A DNA stretch of 64,000 nt from Providencia huaxiensis (GTDB lineage Bacteria; Pseudomonadota; Gammaproteobacteria; Enterobacterales; Enterobacteriaceae), in assembly GCF_002843235.3 (NCBI RefSeq), contig NZ_CP031123.2, positions 3,286,001 to 3,350,000 on the forward strand. The letters run 5' to 3'. The notes below the pieces were generated by a model. The model saw only the letters and a list, made by a program, of their open reading frames with translations, made no database searches and was not told the DNA's origin. Each line of letters opens with the position of its first letter. Position 1 is the stretch's first letter. The position numbers were made by a program, and so were the translations under genes. Shown here piece after piece: positions 1-9,661 of the stretch.

Positions 1-2
1 TT

Positions 3-1277
3 GCAGAAAATAATCAAGTCCTAAAGTTCTTTGCTGAAAAAGGATGCGATTACTGTCACACGCCGTCAACTGATTTACCTGCCTACGCATCATTCCCCAT
101 TGCTAAGCAACTGATGGAGTACGATATTCAGCTAGGTTATAAATCATTCAACCTTGAGGCCGCTCGCGCTGCACTCATCGCAGGAGAACCTGTACCGCAA
201 AGTGAATTAAATAAAATTGAGTGGGTTATGCAGAACCACACCATGCCACCAACGCGTTATGTTGCACTTCATTGGGCCAGTAGCGTCAGTGACGAAGAAC
301 GTGATAACCTATTGAATTGGATAGCTAAACAGCGGGAAGAACACTATACCAGCCAAGATACCGCTGCTGAGCACCGCAATGAACCAATTCAACCAATTCC
401 AAAATCACTGGATGTCGATGATGCAAAAGTCGCATTAGGTTTCCGCTTGTATCATGATGCGCGTCTGTCAGGGGATAGCACGATTTCTTGTGCACACTGC
501 CACGCGCTCAATGCAGGTGGTGTTGATGGCCGTAAAACGTCAATTGGTGTTGGCGGTGCAGTAGGTCCAATCAATGCGCCAACGGTGTTTAACTCGGTAT
601 TTAATGTCGAACAGTTTTGGGATGGTAGAGCACCTGATTTACAAGCCCAAGCCGGTGGCCCACCATTAAACCCTATCGAAATGGCATCAAAATCATGGGA
701 TGAAATCATTGAAAAACTGGATAAAGACCCTGTCTTAAAGCAAGATTTCAATGCCGTTTACCCAGAAGGGTTCACGGGTGACACCATCACAGATGCGATT
801 GCAGAGTTCGAAAAAACCTTAATCACCCCAGACTCTCCGTTTGATAATTGGTTAAGAGGCGACAAGACTGCATTAACCGCGCAACAACTCCATGGCTACC
901 AGTTATTTAAAGAAAACAAATGTGCAACCTGCCATGGTGGTGTGATCTTAGGTGGTCGTTCCTTCGAACCGCTTGGTTTGAAAAAAGACTATGAGTTTGG
1001 TGAAATCACTGCACAAGATATTGGTCGTATGAATGTCACCTCTGATGAGCGTGATAAATTACGCCAAAAAGTACCAACGCTAAGAAATGTTGAATTAACA
1101 GCGCCTTATTTCCACCGTGGGGATGTCGCCACCTTAGATGAAGCAGTGAAACTGATGCTGCGTTATCAAGTCGGTAAAGAACTGCCACAGAAAGATGTCG
1201 ATGACATTGTTGCCTTTCTTGAAAGCTTAACCGGTGTGTATACACCGTATATGCAACAAAGTGATTCACAACAGTAA
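3..1277 (+). CDS. ccp: Cytochrome c peroxidase, tri-haem (YhjA/Ccp type), 5' partial
   Basis: Periplasmic di-/tri-haem cytochrome c peroxidase that reduces H2O2 with electrons from the quinol pool. The reading frame is open from the first bases of the window, so the start and signal peptide lie upstream; the first ATG inside (114) is not the real start. Three CXXCH haem-attachment motifs are visible: CDYCH at 45-59, CAHCH at 489-503 and CATCH at 921-935. The last two mark the classic bacterial CCP core; the extra N-terminal one is typical of the quinol-dependent YhjA subfamily of enterobacteria. YhjA is FNR/OxyR-controlled in E. coli, which would fit the neighbouring anaerobic dms operon, but its promoter is outside the window. 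Confidence 0.9.
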   Translation, partial: AENNQVLKFFAEKGCDYCHTPSTDLPAYASFPIAKQLMEYDIQLGYKSFNLEAARAALIAGEPVPQSELNKIEWVMQNHTMPPTRYVALHWASSVSDEERDNLLNWIAKQREEHYTSQDTAAEHRNEPIQPIPKSLDVDDAKVALGFRLYHDARLSGDSTISCAHCHALNAGGVDGRKTSIGVGGAVGPINAPTVFNSVFNVEQFWDGRAPDLQAQAGGPPLNPIEMASKSWDEIIEKLDKDPVLKQDFNAVYPEGFTGDTITDAIAEFEKTLITPDSPFDNWLRGDKTALTAQQLHGYQLFKENKCATCHGGVILGGRSFEPLGLKKDYEFGEITAQDIGRMNVTSDERDKLRQKVPTLRNVELTAPYFHRGDVATLDEAVKLMLRYQVGKELPQKDVDDIVAFLESLTGVYTPYMQQSDSQQ

Positions 1278-1306
1278 ATATCAATAGCTGATTGATATGA
1301 AAAACC

Positions 1307-1343
1307 AATAGCACCGTGCAAATGATAGCGGTGCTATTTTTAT
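1307..1343. terminator. Bidirectional terminator between ccp and dmsD
   Basis: Inverted repeat AATAGCACCG (1307-1316) / CGGTGCTATT (1329-1338) followed by a T-rich stretch on the plus strand, with A-rich sequence upstream. It sits between two convergent genes and can serve both. Confidence 0.75.
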
Positions 1344-1976
1344 TTATAACGTATCTTTGTAAAACACCACTTTCTCTAATACAGGCAATGTTAACTGTTG
1401 TTGATATCCATCCAATGTTTCTTTGGCCAGTATCGCCAATGCGCAGTAAAAATCGCTGTTAGCCGAATCTATCAATACTTCGAGAAAATGTGCCGACCAA
1501 GGTAATAGATGCCAAGCGAGTAACTCTTCTAAATCAGCTCTGCGATTTTGCTCAGCGAGCCAAGCCGCTAACATCAAAATCAGCCCAAAGTGGTCTTCTG
1601 GCTCTTTTTGTGTTGTCACTGGCTCAACACCTTTAGTACGCATCCATTGGCGCAGCTCAACGGTTGAGTCACCAAAAACAATCTTTTCTTTATCTAACCA
1701 GACTGAGCCCCAAGGAGGCGCGGGTAAAGCATAAGGCCCGATAAACAAGCGCTGCCATGCTTCACTGAGGGGTTCATTCTCCTGAGCACTGGATTGTAAA
1801 AGCTGGCTAATTTTTGCTAAAGAAGGTAAGGAAAATGGCCATTCTTCATGCCAAGTTGGCTCTTGTAAAATCGAAATAATCTCTGCGTTGTTTTCATTTT
1901 CTGGTGAGAAATAAAATAAAGACCCCAGAACTCGCCCTGTGACTGCGACGTGCTCAAGAAAGTGCGCTTCTTGCAT
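1344..1976 (-). CDS. dmsD: DmsD, Tat proofreading chaperone for DmsA
   Basis: Cytoplasmic all-helical TorD/DmsD-family chaperone that binds the twin-arginine signal of DmsA until its molybdopterin cofactor is inserted. The length (210 aa) is close to E. coli DmsD (204). The conserved stretch around ALPAPPWGSVWLDKE (about residues 78-93), followed by FGDSTVELRQWM, is strongly DmsD-like. It is the last gene of the dmsABC-dmsD operon on the minus strand, about 60 bp after dmsC. With dmsA carrying a premature stop, this chaperone may have lost its client unless the stop is an error or is read through. Confidence 0.93.
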   Translation of the reverse strand: MQEAHFLEHVAVTGRVLGSLFYFSPENENNAEIISILQEPTWHEEWPFSLPSLAKISQLLQSSAQENEPLSEAWQRLFIGPYALPAPPWGSVWLDKEKIVFGDSTVELRQWMRTKGVEPVTTQKEPEDHFGLILMLAAWLAEQNRRADLEELLAWHLLPWSAHFLEVLIDSANSDFYCALAILAKETLDGYQQQLTLPVLEKVVFYKDTL

Positions 1977-2038
1977 ATTGATTGTCTCTGAAGTTATCAG
2001 CGCAGGGAAACCATCTCCTGCGCTGAAAGGTTTACCAA

Positions 2039-2890
2039 TTAAGCCACAGCCATACCGACTGTCATATGTAAACCATAGAATAGCCCACGACCGATAAATT
2101 CACCAATCAGTACCAGCACGGTACCCAGAAGTAGACTCAATACTGAAGGCTGATTTTGTCGCACAACAGGCAAAATCCATAGCAGTAACCCAAGACTGGT
2201 CACCACTAAGCGTATCACTTGTAAAACACCAAAATCAGGGACTAAATCCACTGCTTTTTGAACAGAAGTGGCAATTAATGCAATTTCTCCGCTTTGCAGT
2301 AGTACTGACGCGATAGTCACAATATAAGCCACGATACTAATTGCTGCTAACTTACCACTATTAAACGGAAATTTAGCTACGCGTAATAAAAGTGCGCCTA
2401 AAATTGGCCCAACAACAAACAAAGTCATAAAGAAACCAATGGTGGTATGTGGCGTATTCCATGTTGGCACCGTGCTTATCATATAAACTCGAGTCATTGC
2501 CCAAACAAATAACAGCCCCACCAGCATGGTGATGATTAACCACACTTTGTCTAACCCTGTTGGCATTTTTTTCATTGCAGATAACAGCCACCATAGGCCG
2601 CCCAAAGCAAAGAAAATGGAGCCAAACAGCACTTCGTTACTTAATGATGACGCAAACACACGGTTCATCGAGTTAAATGCACGCATCGGTGAGCCCATAT
2701 GCATCATGGATGCGAGAAAGCCTAAGCCCATCAACACCCATAACGCCAACATTGCATTCACAATGCGCTGTTTTTGGGATTTATCATCTGTCGATAACCA
2801 AGCAAGCCCTGTCACAATCACGCCACCTGCAATACTTTGGCCTAATACCGTAAATAAAATCAGCGGCCATTCGTGTAATCCATTGCCCAT
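2039..2890 (-). CDS. dmsC: DmsC, membrane anchor of DMSO reductase
   Basis: Integral membrane subunit that anchors DmsAB to the cytoplasmic membrane and oxidises menaquinol. It has 283 aa (E. coli 287) and about eight hydrophobic helices spread along the chain; the N-terminal MGNGLHEWPLILFTVLGQ matches the family start. Its ATG follows the dmsB stop by one base, so the two are probably translationally coupled. No frame damage is seen. Confidence 0.94.
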   Translation of the reverse strand: MGNGLHEWPLILFTVLGQSIAGGVIVTGLAWLSTDDKSQKQRIVNAMLALWVLMGLGFLASMMHMGSPMRAFNSMNRVFASSLSNEVLFGSIFFALGGLWWLLSAMKKMPTGLDKVWLIITMLVGLLFVWAMTRVYMISTVPTWNTPHTTIGFFMTLFVVGPILGALLLRVAKFPFNSGKLAAISIVAYIVTIASVLLQSGEIALIATSVQKAVDLVPDFGVLQVIRLVVTSLGLLLWILPVVRQNQPSVLSLLLGTVLVLIGEFIGRGLFYGLHMTVGMAVA

Positions 2891-2891
2891 G

Positions 2892-3509
2892 TTATACCTC
2901 CCGAGGATTGGCTAAATGGCCTGTCGTATCATTGACAGGACGGCTATTGGCATTGGGTTTAATGACAATATTGGGCTTGGTATAATGCGCTTCAGGTAGT
3001 GGCGCAATCTCTGCCAAATTGCCATGTTTTTCACGTAACTCTTCAATGGGACCAAAATCTAATGCACGCAGTGGGCAAGACTCAGCACAAATCGGTTTTT
3101 TGCCAACCGCAACACGTTCATAGCAACCATCGCACTTGGTCATATGCCCTTTTTCGCTATCAAATTGCGGCGCACCGTATGGGCAAGCCATATGGCAATA
3201 GCGGCAGCCAATACACACACTTTCATCCACAACGACAAAGCCATCTTCACGTTTATGCATCGCGCCACTTGGGCACACTTTCACACAAGCAGGGTCTTCG
3301 CAGTGGTTACATGAAATCGACAAATAATAACTAAATACGTTTTGATGCCATACACCGTTATCTTCTTGCCAATCTCCCCCTGCATATTCATAAATGCGTC
3401 TAAAATTCACCGCAGGAGATAAATTTTTGTAGTCCTTACACGCTAATTCACACGTTTTGCATCCGGTGCATCGTGCGGAATCAATATAAAAACCATATTG
3501 TGTTGTCAT
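2892..3509 (-). CDS. dmsB: DmsB, four-cluster iron-sulfur subunit of DMSO reductase
   Basis: Electron-transfer subunit carrying four [4Fe-4S] clusters between DmsC and the molybdenum subunit DmsA. It has 205 aa, the same as E. coli DmsB. Four Cys clusters are visible: C14xxC17xxC20xxxC24 (ARCTGCKTCELAC), a second at CNHCEDPACVKVCP, a third at CIGCRYCHMACP, and a last at CDGCYERVAVGKKPICAESCP. It has no signal peptide, as expected for a subunit exported with DmsA by hitch-hiking on the Tat signal. It lies 11 bp downstream of dmsA. Confidence 0.96.
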   Translation of the reverse strand: MTTQYGFYIDSARCTGCKTCELACKDYKNLSPAVNFRRIYEYAGGDWQEDNGVWHQNVFSYYLSISCNHCEDPACVKVCPSGAMHKREDGFVVVDESVCIGCRYCHMACPYGAPQFDSEKGHMTKCDGCYERVAVGKKPICAESCPLRALDFGPIEELREKHGNLAEIAPLPEAHYTKPNIVIKPNANSRPVNDTTGHLANPREV

Positions 3510-3520
3510 GATTTATCTCC

Positions 3521-5965
3521 CTATACCCTTGCCACTTCAACCAAATTACTGTGTTGCGGATTACCTTTCGCTAACGGTGACGGGCGCTGAGTCGTCAGGA
3601 CGTTTAGGCTACCACCATGGTCCACCTTGTTTTCATCAGGTGCGTACCATGCCCCTTCCCCCATAGCCACAACCCCTGGGATGATGCGTGGGGTCACTTT
3701 GGCAGCGATCTGCACTTCCCCTCTATCGTTGTAAATACGCACTATGTCGCCATCTTTAATATTGCGACGTTTTGCATCAATAGGGTTGATCCACATCTCT
3801 TGTAAACAAGCAGCCTTAAGCACATCAATGTTGCCGTAAGTGGAGTGAACTCGTGATTTATAGTGGAAACCACTCAGTTGCAGTGGGTATTTTTCGGTGA
3901 GCTTATCATCATGGCTTTCAAAGCCTGGTGAATACATTGGGAGTGCTGATATCAAATCACCTTCTGCGAGCGTCCATGTTTTCGCGATATCCGCTAATTG
4001 AGATGAATAGATCTCAATCTTTCCTGACGGGGTATTTAATGGGTTTGCAATTGGGTCTTCGCGGAAGGCTTTATGTGCCACGACATGCCCTTGTGGGTTC
4101 ATTTTTTTGTAAATCCCTTGCTGCTGGAATGTCTCAAAATCAGGTAGCTCAGGTAACTTTTGTCGTGAGATTTCATACAAATGGCGTAGCCACTCTTCTT
4201 GGGTTCGCCCTTCGGTAAATTTCTCTTCAACCCCCATACGGCGTGCGATTTGTGTACACATTTCATACACCGTTTTGCTCTCAAAACGTGGTTCAATGGC
4301 TTGGCTGGCGAAAATCACATACCCCATATTACTAGCAGCACCATCCAAGCAAAAATCCATTTGTTCAGACGCGGTACAATCTGGCAGGACTAAATCCGCA
4401 TATTTCGCTGAAGCCGTCATATGGTTATCAATCACTACTATCATTTCACATTTTTTATCATCCTGAAGGATGTCATGCGTTTTATTAATATCAGAGTGTT
4501 GATTGATTAAACTGTTGCTGGCGTAGTTCCAAATAAACTTAATCGGAACATCCAGTTTATCTTTACCTCTTACCCCATCATGAGTTGCGGTCATTTCAGG
4601 GCCGCGCTCTATCGCATCGGTCCATAAAAATACGGAAATACTTGCTTTGACTGGGTTTTCTAACGTTGGCATCCGCTCAAATGGAATATCATAGTTCCCT
4701 TCACGAGCCCCCGTATTTCCCCCATTTATACCCACATTACCGGTTAAAATCGGTAACATCGCAATCGCACGTGCGGTTTGCTCGCCGTTCGAATGGCGCT
4801 GTGGCCCCCAACCTTGGCTAATATAAGCAGGTTTTGCGGAACCGATTTCACGCGCTAGTTTGATGATTTTATCAGCAGGAATACCGGTGATTTGCGCAGC
4901 CCATTGTGGTGTTTTTTCTACACCGTCATCCCCTTACCCTAAAATATATGCCTTGTAGTGGCTATTTTTCGGAGCATCTGCGGGTAGCGTTTTCTCATCA
5001 TAGCCGACGCAGTATTTATCTAAGAAAGGTTGGTCAACCATATTTTCAGTGATCAGCACATGAGCGATCCCTGCCACCAATGCGGCGTCTGTTCCCGGAC
5101 GGATTGGGATCCACTCGTCTTCACGCCCTGCTGCTGTATCAGTATAACGCGGGTCGATCACGATCATTCTTGCATTAGAACGCTCACGGGCTTGCTCGAG
5201 TTGATAAGTGATCCCACCACCGCTCATACGGGTTTCGGCAGGGTTGTTTCCGAACAGAACCACCAACTTGGAGTTTTCGATATCAGAAACGCTATTACCC
5301 GCCCCGCTACCATAGGTATAAGGCATCGCACAGCTGATTTGTGCTGTACTATAGGTACCGTAATGATTTAAATAGCCGCCCATGCAGTTCATCAAGCGGG
5401 CGATTGGTGAATTCGCTGGCGGCCATGAACGTGCGACTGTGCCACCTAATGTGCCTGTTCCATAGTTCAAGTACACCGCTTCATTGCCATAATCGGCAAT
5501 AATCCGTTTTAGATTGTCGCTAATTAAATCGTAGGCTTCTTCCCAACTAATTTGTTTGAATTTACCTTCACCACGTGCCCCAACGCGCAGCATCGGGTAT
5601 TTCAAGCGGTCAGGGTTATAGACACGACGGCGCATTGAGCGCCCGCGTAAACAGGCTTTAACTTGGTGCTTATTACCGTAAACATCATCACCGGTATTGT
5701 CAGTTTCGACATATTTGATTTCACCATCAACCACATGCATACGCAGTGGGCAACGGCTTCCACAGTTAACGGTACATGCGCTCCAAACTATTTTTTCTTC
5801 AGGTATGGCTGTTTTGGGTGTGATTTCACTGGTATCAGCAACACTATTAAAAGGTAAACTTAGCGCTCCACTTGCAAGTGCGAGTCCCCCGACGGTACTG
5901 GTTTGCATTAGCTTCCTGCGGCTGATCTCCGATTGGAGTACTCCCTCAGATAATGCTTTACTCAT
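3521..5965 (-). pseudogene. dmsA: dmsA, DMSO reductase molybdopterin subunit, interrupted by one in-frame TAA
   Basis: Catalytic subunit of anaerobic DMSO/TMAO reductase (molybdopterin-bis-MGD family). Counting through the stop, the frame from ATG 5965 to 3521 is 814 codons, the same length as E. coli DmsA. Codon 344 (4936-4934) is TAA. Before it the frame reads SHYKAYILG and after it GDDGVEKTPQWA, which aligns with GEGPDGIAKTPEWA of E. coli DmsA without any gap, so the lesion is a GAA-to-TAA type substitution, not a frameshift. The N-terminus has a Tat signal (SRRKLMQ) and CTVNCGSRCPL cluster-ligand motif; the C-terminal half keeps TQRPSPLAKGNPQHSN. ATG 5965 is preferred over GTG 5977 because GAGG lies 7-8 bases before it. 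It is either a real nonsense allele or a sequencing error. Confidence 0.93.
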
Positions 5966-6496
5966 AATCTGCCTCACTTAACATTGCTTCAGCGTTTTAA
6001 AATGGCTTTTTTGAAATTTATTTTTATCTTTAATTTATTTATCGACTTCCAATTACCATTCTATAACCGAGGCACCGCGGGGTATTGTGCACGATCAACA
6101 ATCCAGCACAAAAAGTATGGTTTTTATCCATTAGCAATCATTAAATAATATTGAAAATAAAACCATCCCAGTTTTTATCTTTAAAAATTAATTTAATTAA
6201 AATAAATATAGTGAGATTATTTCTTAAGTTGAGTTGATTTAACTATTTTAAAGCCTTTTTATTTAATAAATATTTTTTACTTAATAAATTGCGCCATTCA
6301 TTTCTATTGTGCAAATGAACAAACAAATTAACAATTGGCCGTACAATAAATACAGCTATCTTCACATTATTTTAATAGTACTTCCCTACTATTAAGATTA
6401 CCTCTAACCAATAGCCAATCATATATATCACATCATATCTAAATTAATTAGATACATTCCTTTTAATCAATCGATATTATTAATAAGGCTGTAAAA
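5966..6496. other. Divergent intergenic region, dms / SMP-30
   Basis: 531 bp of AT-rich sequence between divergent operons. It holds the dms FNR-like promoter on its left. The remainder contains long A/T tracts, and I see no convincing ORF or further named site. Confidence 0.5.
6060..6098 (-). promoter_or_regulatory. FNR-type promoter of the dms operon
   Basis: On the minus strand TTGATCGTGCACAA (6098-6085) matches the FNR consensus TTGAT-N4-ATCAA at eight of ten positions. A TATAGA -10-like hexamer lies at 6065-6060. The implied transcription start near 6053 puts the FNR site at about -39 to -41, the class II position used at E. coli dmsA. Confidence 0.6.
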
Positions 6497-7375
6497 ATGA
6501 AAATAAATGTATTATTAGATTTGAAGAATAATTTAGGGGAAGGCCCTGTTTGGGATATTCAACAGCAACGCTTATATTGGATTGACAGTTTAGATGGCCG
6601 TGTATTTTCCTGTACGGAACGTGGAACTGAAATTAAAAGCTGGGATGTTAGGCAGAAAATTGGTTCAATGGCTTTATGTAAAGATGGAAACTCCGCAATT
6701 GTTGCACTCGAGAAAGGAATTTATCTTCTTGATTTTGCTACGGGAGAAACAAATCTTCTGCACTCACCTGAAAGTGATAAACCTCATAATCGATTCAATG
6801 ATGGGAAAGTGGATAGGCAAGGACGCTTTGTTGTCGGTTCGATGGATATGCAAGAAGAGACCCCGTCAGGTGCGTTATATCGGCTAGATACGGACTATTC
6901 CCTTCATAAAATTGAACAAAGTATTATTGTTTCAAATGCGCCTTGCTGGTCGCCTAAAGGCGATACTTTCTATTTCGCTGATACATGGACAGGTGAAATA
7001 TGGAAATATGATTATGACGGCTTAACAGGCAATATCAGTAATCGCCAAACATTCTGTACCGTTAACACCTCATCGGGTGGAGCTGCTGATGGTGCGACCG
7101 TTGACAGTGAAGGCTATCTTTGGAATGCCCTTGTATATGCAGGAAAAGTCGTTCGATATAGCCCTACTGGCGAAATTGACAGAATTATCGAAATGCCTGT
7201 TAAGAAAGTCACCAGCGTCGCTTTTGGAGGTGAAAACTTAGATATTTTATATGTCACATCGATGGCAAGGCCGCCTTTACCTCGCTTTCCTGAAGATGGC
7301 CAATTACGCGGTAGTGTCTTCTCCATACATAATCTTGGTGTGACCGGTATTCCTGAAAAACGGTTTGGGGGTTAA
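6497..7375 (+). CDS. SMP-30/gluconolactonase/LRE-family sugar lactonase
   Basis: Predicted cytoplasmic metal-dependent lactone hydrolase with a six-bladed beta-propeller (292 aa, the usual family length). The family's metal and catalytic residues are recognisable: Glu in GEGPVW near residue 18, Asn in RFNDGKVD near 103, Asn in VSNAPCWSP near 155 and Asp in DGATVDSEGYLW near 205. It is followed 68 bp downstream by an MFS carrier in the same direction, so it probably takes part in uptake and hydrolysis of a sugar acid or sugar lactone. The exact substrate cannot be read from sequence. Confidence 0.88.
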   Translation: MKINVLLDLKNNLGEGPVWDIQQQRLYWIDSLDGRVFSCTERGTEIKSWDVRQKIGSMALCKDGNSAIVALEKGIYLLDFATGETNLLHSPESDKPHNRFNDGKVDRQGRFVVGSMDMQEETPSGALYRLDTDYSLHKIEQSIIVSNAPCWSPKGDTFYFADTWTGEIWKYDYDGLTGNISNRQTFCTVNTSSGGAADGATVDSEGYLWNALVYAGKVVRYSPTGEIDRIIEMPVKKVTSVAFGGENLDILYVTSMARPPLPRFPEDGQLRGSVFSIHNLGVTGIPEKRFGG

Positions 7376-7443
7376 ATAACGTTTAAATCAAAAATGAATA
7401 TCAACGGTTCACAAATTATTATACTTATAAAAGAGCTACAATT

Positions 7444-8784
7444 ATGATTAAAAATAATGTTTCAAATAATAAAATATCATTTAAGAAAATACATCGTTTC
7501 TCGTGGGTCTCATTATTTGTTTGCTGGCTTATTTGGTTATTAAATGCTTATGATAGAGAAATGATATTAAGACTAGGCCCTGTTATTTCTCAGGAATTTA
7601 ATTTAAGCCCTGAAGAATGGGGGAATATCGTTGCTATTATTATGATAGCCCTCGCTATTTTAGATATACCCGGTTCAGTTCTAAGTGATCGATATGGTTC
7701 AGGTTGGAAACGTGCTCGTTTTCAAGTTCCTTTAGTATTAGGTTATACCGCTATTTCATTTGTTTCTGGTTTTAAAGCTATTAGCCATAATTTAACCTAT
7801 TTTATCCTATTAAGATTTGGAGTGAATCTCGGTGCCGGTTGGGGTGAACCTGTTGGAGTAAGTAATACGGCAGAATGGTGGCCAAAAGAAAAAAGAGGTT
7901 TTGCACTTGGTGTACACCATACTGGATATCCCATCGGAGCTTTATTAAGCGGTGTTGTTGCAAGTTTTATTATCTCTGAATTTGGCGAAGCGAACTGGCG
8001 ATATAGCTTCTTTATACCACTCGTGGTCGCACTGCCTATTATGATTTTTTGGGCTAAATATTCAACCGCAGCACGGATCTCAATATTATATGAGCATATT
8101 GAAAAATCAGGCATGACCAAACCAGCAGAAAGTAGTAGTACTCAAGTACAAAAAGGCCAAGGATTTAAAATTTTTATTAAGACACTAAAAAATAGAAATA
8201 TTGCACTAACAGCTGGGAATACATTATTAACTCAGATTGTTTATATGGGGATCAGCATGGTATTGCCCTCCTATTTATATCATGTCTCTGGGTTATCTTT
8301 AGCCGCTTCAGCGGGGCTGAGTATCATCTTCACATTAACGGGTGTACTCGGGCAAATTGTTTGGCCTTGGCTATCAGACATATTAGGTCGAAAAAGAACC
8401 TTAATCATTTGCGGTTTATGGATGAGCATTGGTATCGCTTTATTTTACTTCGCAACGTCAATGCCAAAAATTATCGCTATACAGCTGTTCTTCGGCTTGG
8501 TGGCTAATGCCGTTTGGCCAATTTACTACGCTATGGCATCTGATAATGCCAATGACCAATCCATTTCTACTGCAAATGGTATTATCACCACATCCATGTT
8601 CATTGGTGGTGCATTATCCCCGCTATTAATGGGCTGGTTAATTAATCTTGGTGGAGGCTGGAATAGCTCTTTAGGCTATATTTATACCTTCTTTGCAATG
8701 GCTGCCTGCGCACTACTTGGTGTCATATTACAGCTCTTTACTACCCACACATCACTGCATGAAAACCATACGGCAGCTGAATAA
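7444..8784 (+). CDS. MFS transporter, probable sugar-acid (ACS-type) carrier
   Basis: 446-residue inner-membrane protein with about twelve hydrophobic helices. It has the MFS loop 2-3 signature in degenerate form (GSVLSDRYGSGWKRAR) and a second copy in the C-terminal half (WPWLSDILGRKRT). The N-terminal helix with NAYDREMI resembles the anion:cation symporter branch that carries hexuronates and galactonate. It sits behind the SMP-30 lactonase gene and is closed by a strong terminator, so the two form a small catabolic unit. The substrate is inferred only from this pairing. Confidence 0.82.
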   Translation: MIKNNVSNNKISFKKIHRFSWVSLFVCWLIWLLNAYDREMILRLGPVISQEFNLSPEEWGNIVAIIMIALAILDIPGSVLSDRYGSGWKRARFQVPLVLGYTAISFVSGFKAISHNLTYFILLRFGVNLGAGWGEPVGVSNTAEWWPKEKRGFALGVHHTGYPIGALLSGVVASFIISEFGEANWRYSFFIPLVVALPIMIFWAKYSTAARISILYEHIEKSGMTKPAESSSTQVQKGQGFKIFIKTLKNRNIALTAGNTLLTQIVYMGISMVLPSYLYHVSGLSLAASAGLSIIFTLTGVLGQIVWPWLSDILGRKRTLIICGLWMSIGIALFYFATSMPKIIAIQLFFGLVANAVWPIYYAMASDNANDQSISTANGIITTSMFIGGALSPLLMGWLINLGGGWNSSLGYIYTFFAMAACALLGVILQLFTTHTSLHENHTAAE

Positions 8785-8821
8785 ATCACTTTAAATAAGG
8801 TTGTTTAAACCCATAAAAAAA

Positions 8822-8857
8822 CCCCTTAAACGGAAATTTACTAAAACGTTTAAGGGG
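8822..8857. terminator. Bidirectional terminator
   Basis: Eleven-base inverted repeat CCCCTTAAACG (8822-8832) / CGTTTAAGGGG (8847-8857), with A-rich flanks on the left (poly-T for the minus strand). It separates the plus-strand MFS gene from the end of the minus-strand peptide operon. Confidence 0.8.
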
Positions 8858-8919
8858 AAATATAAAATATAAATTATCGAGTGAATATTTGTTCTGCTAA
8901 CCGTAATTAAAACAATCCA

Positions 8920-9660
8920 TTACGCAGTTAGGCCACCATCTAAGACCAATGTTTGCCCTGTTAAGTACTGGCTATTATCGCCAATCAAAAATTCAACTAG
9001 CTCTGCCACTTCTTGGGGTTGCCCTAAGCGGCGTAACGGGATGTTTTGGCACATAGCTTTTAATTTAGCTTCAGGCATTGCACGGGTCATATCACTATCA
9101 ATAAGCCCCGGAGCAATACAATTCACACGTAACCCAAAACGCCCAACTTCATGAGCCAATGAACGCGTCAACCCCATCATCGCCGACTTACTCGCTGCAT
9201 AAGCTGTTTGGCCAATATTGCCTTTTAGCCCAGTAATTGATGACATCAATACGATCGAGCCATTCCCCGTCATCAACATTGCAGGTAATAATTTACGGTG
9301 CCAATTCATCACGGAAATGACGTTGTTCTCTAGCACGTCTCGCCAGATTTCAGCATCTTGATGAATATGTAAGGCATCCCTAGTGATACCTGCATTATGA
9401 ATAATAGCCGTAGGAGCCCCAAACTGTTCCAATAACGAGCTAGAAAGCGCATCAACTTGTGCTTCATTCTTGCCATCACACGGGGATCCTTTCACCCATG
9501 TATCTAAATCGGGGTTTTCAAGACTCGCTTGTGTTTCATTAACACCATCAACGTTACGCCCAGTAAAAACCACATTCCAGTGGCGTCGCAATTCACTAAC
9601 CAGTGCGAGTCCAATTCCTCGGCTTCCTCCCGTCACGAGTATCCATTGATTATTTGCCAT
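8920..9660 (-). CDS. SDR-family 3-oxoacyl-ACP reductase (FabG-like)
   Basis: NAD(P)H-dependent short-chain dehydrogenase, probably reducing the beta-keto group of an ACP-bound acyl chain. The start at ATG 9660 (MANNQWILVTGG) leaves 246 aa, the FabG length; an earlier in-frame start would overlap the ACP gene. It has the Rossmann motif TGGSRGIG, NAG motif HNAG, catalytic Ser in SSITG and YAASK for the Tyr-Lys pair, so it should be active. It is the last gene of the 11-gene operon and begins one base after the ACP stop. A dedicated copy beside a KS and an ACP points to a specialised pathway, not housekeeping fatty acid synthesis. Confidence 0.9.
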   Translation of the reverse strand: MANNQWILVTGGSRGIGLALVSELRRHWNVVFTGRNVDGVNETQASLENPDLDTWVKGSPCDGKNEAQVDALSSSLLEQFGAPTAIIHNAGITRDALHIHQDAEIWRDVLENNVISVMNWHRKLLPAMLMTGNGSIVLMSSITGLKGNIGQTAYAASKSAMMGLTRSLAHEVGRFGLRVNCIAPGLIDSDMTRAMPEAKLKAMCQNIPLRRLGQPQEVAELVEFLIGDNSQYLTGQTLVLDGGLTA

Positions 9661-9661
9661 T

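Noticed and set aside
1036..1314. Minus-strand ORF opposite ccp, and similar antisense ORFs over dmsC, lptG, hsdM and hsdR
   Set aside because: Each lies fully opposite a gene with clear family motifs; shadow ORFs.
4934..4936. Internal dmsA stop as a recoded selenocysteine or pyrrolysine codon
   Set aside because: The codon is TAA, not TGA or TAG, and E. coli DmsA has Glu at this place; recoding is not supported.
4934..5977. Two separate molybdopterin oxidoreductase genes (3521-4759 and 4934-5977)
   Set aside because: Both pieces are in the same frame and align without a gap to one DmsA, so they are one interrupted gene.
6497..8784. SMP-30 and MFS genes as part of the peptide operon
   Set aside because: Opposite strand, with a strong bidirectional terminator between.
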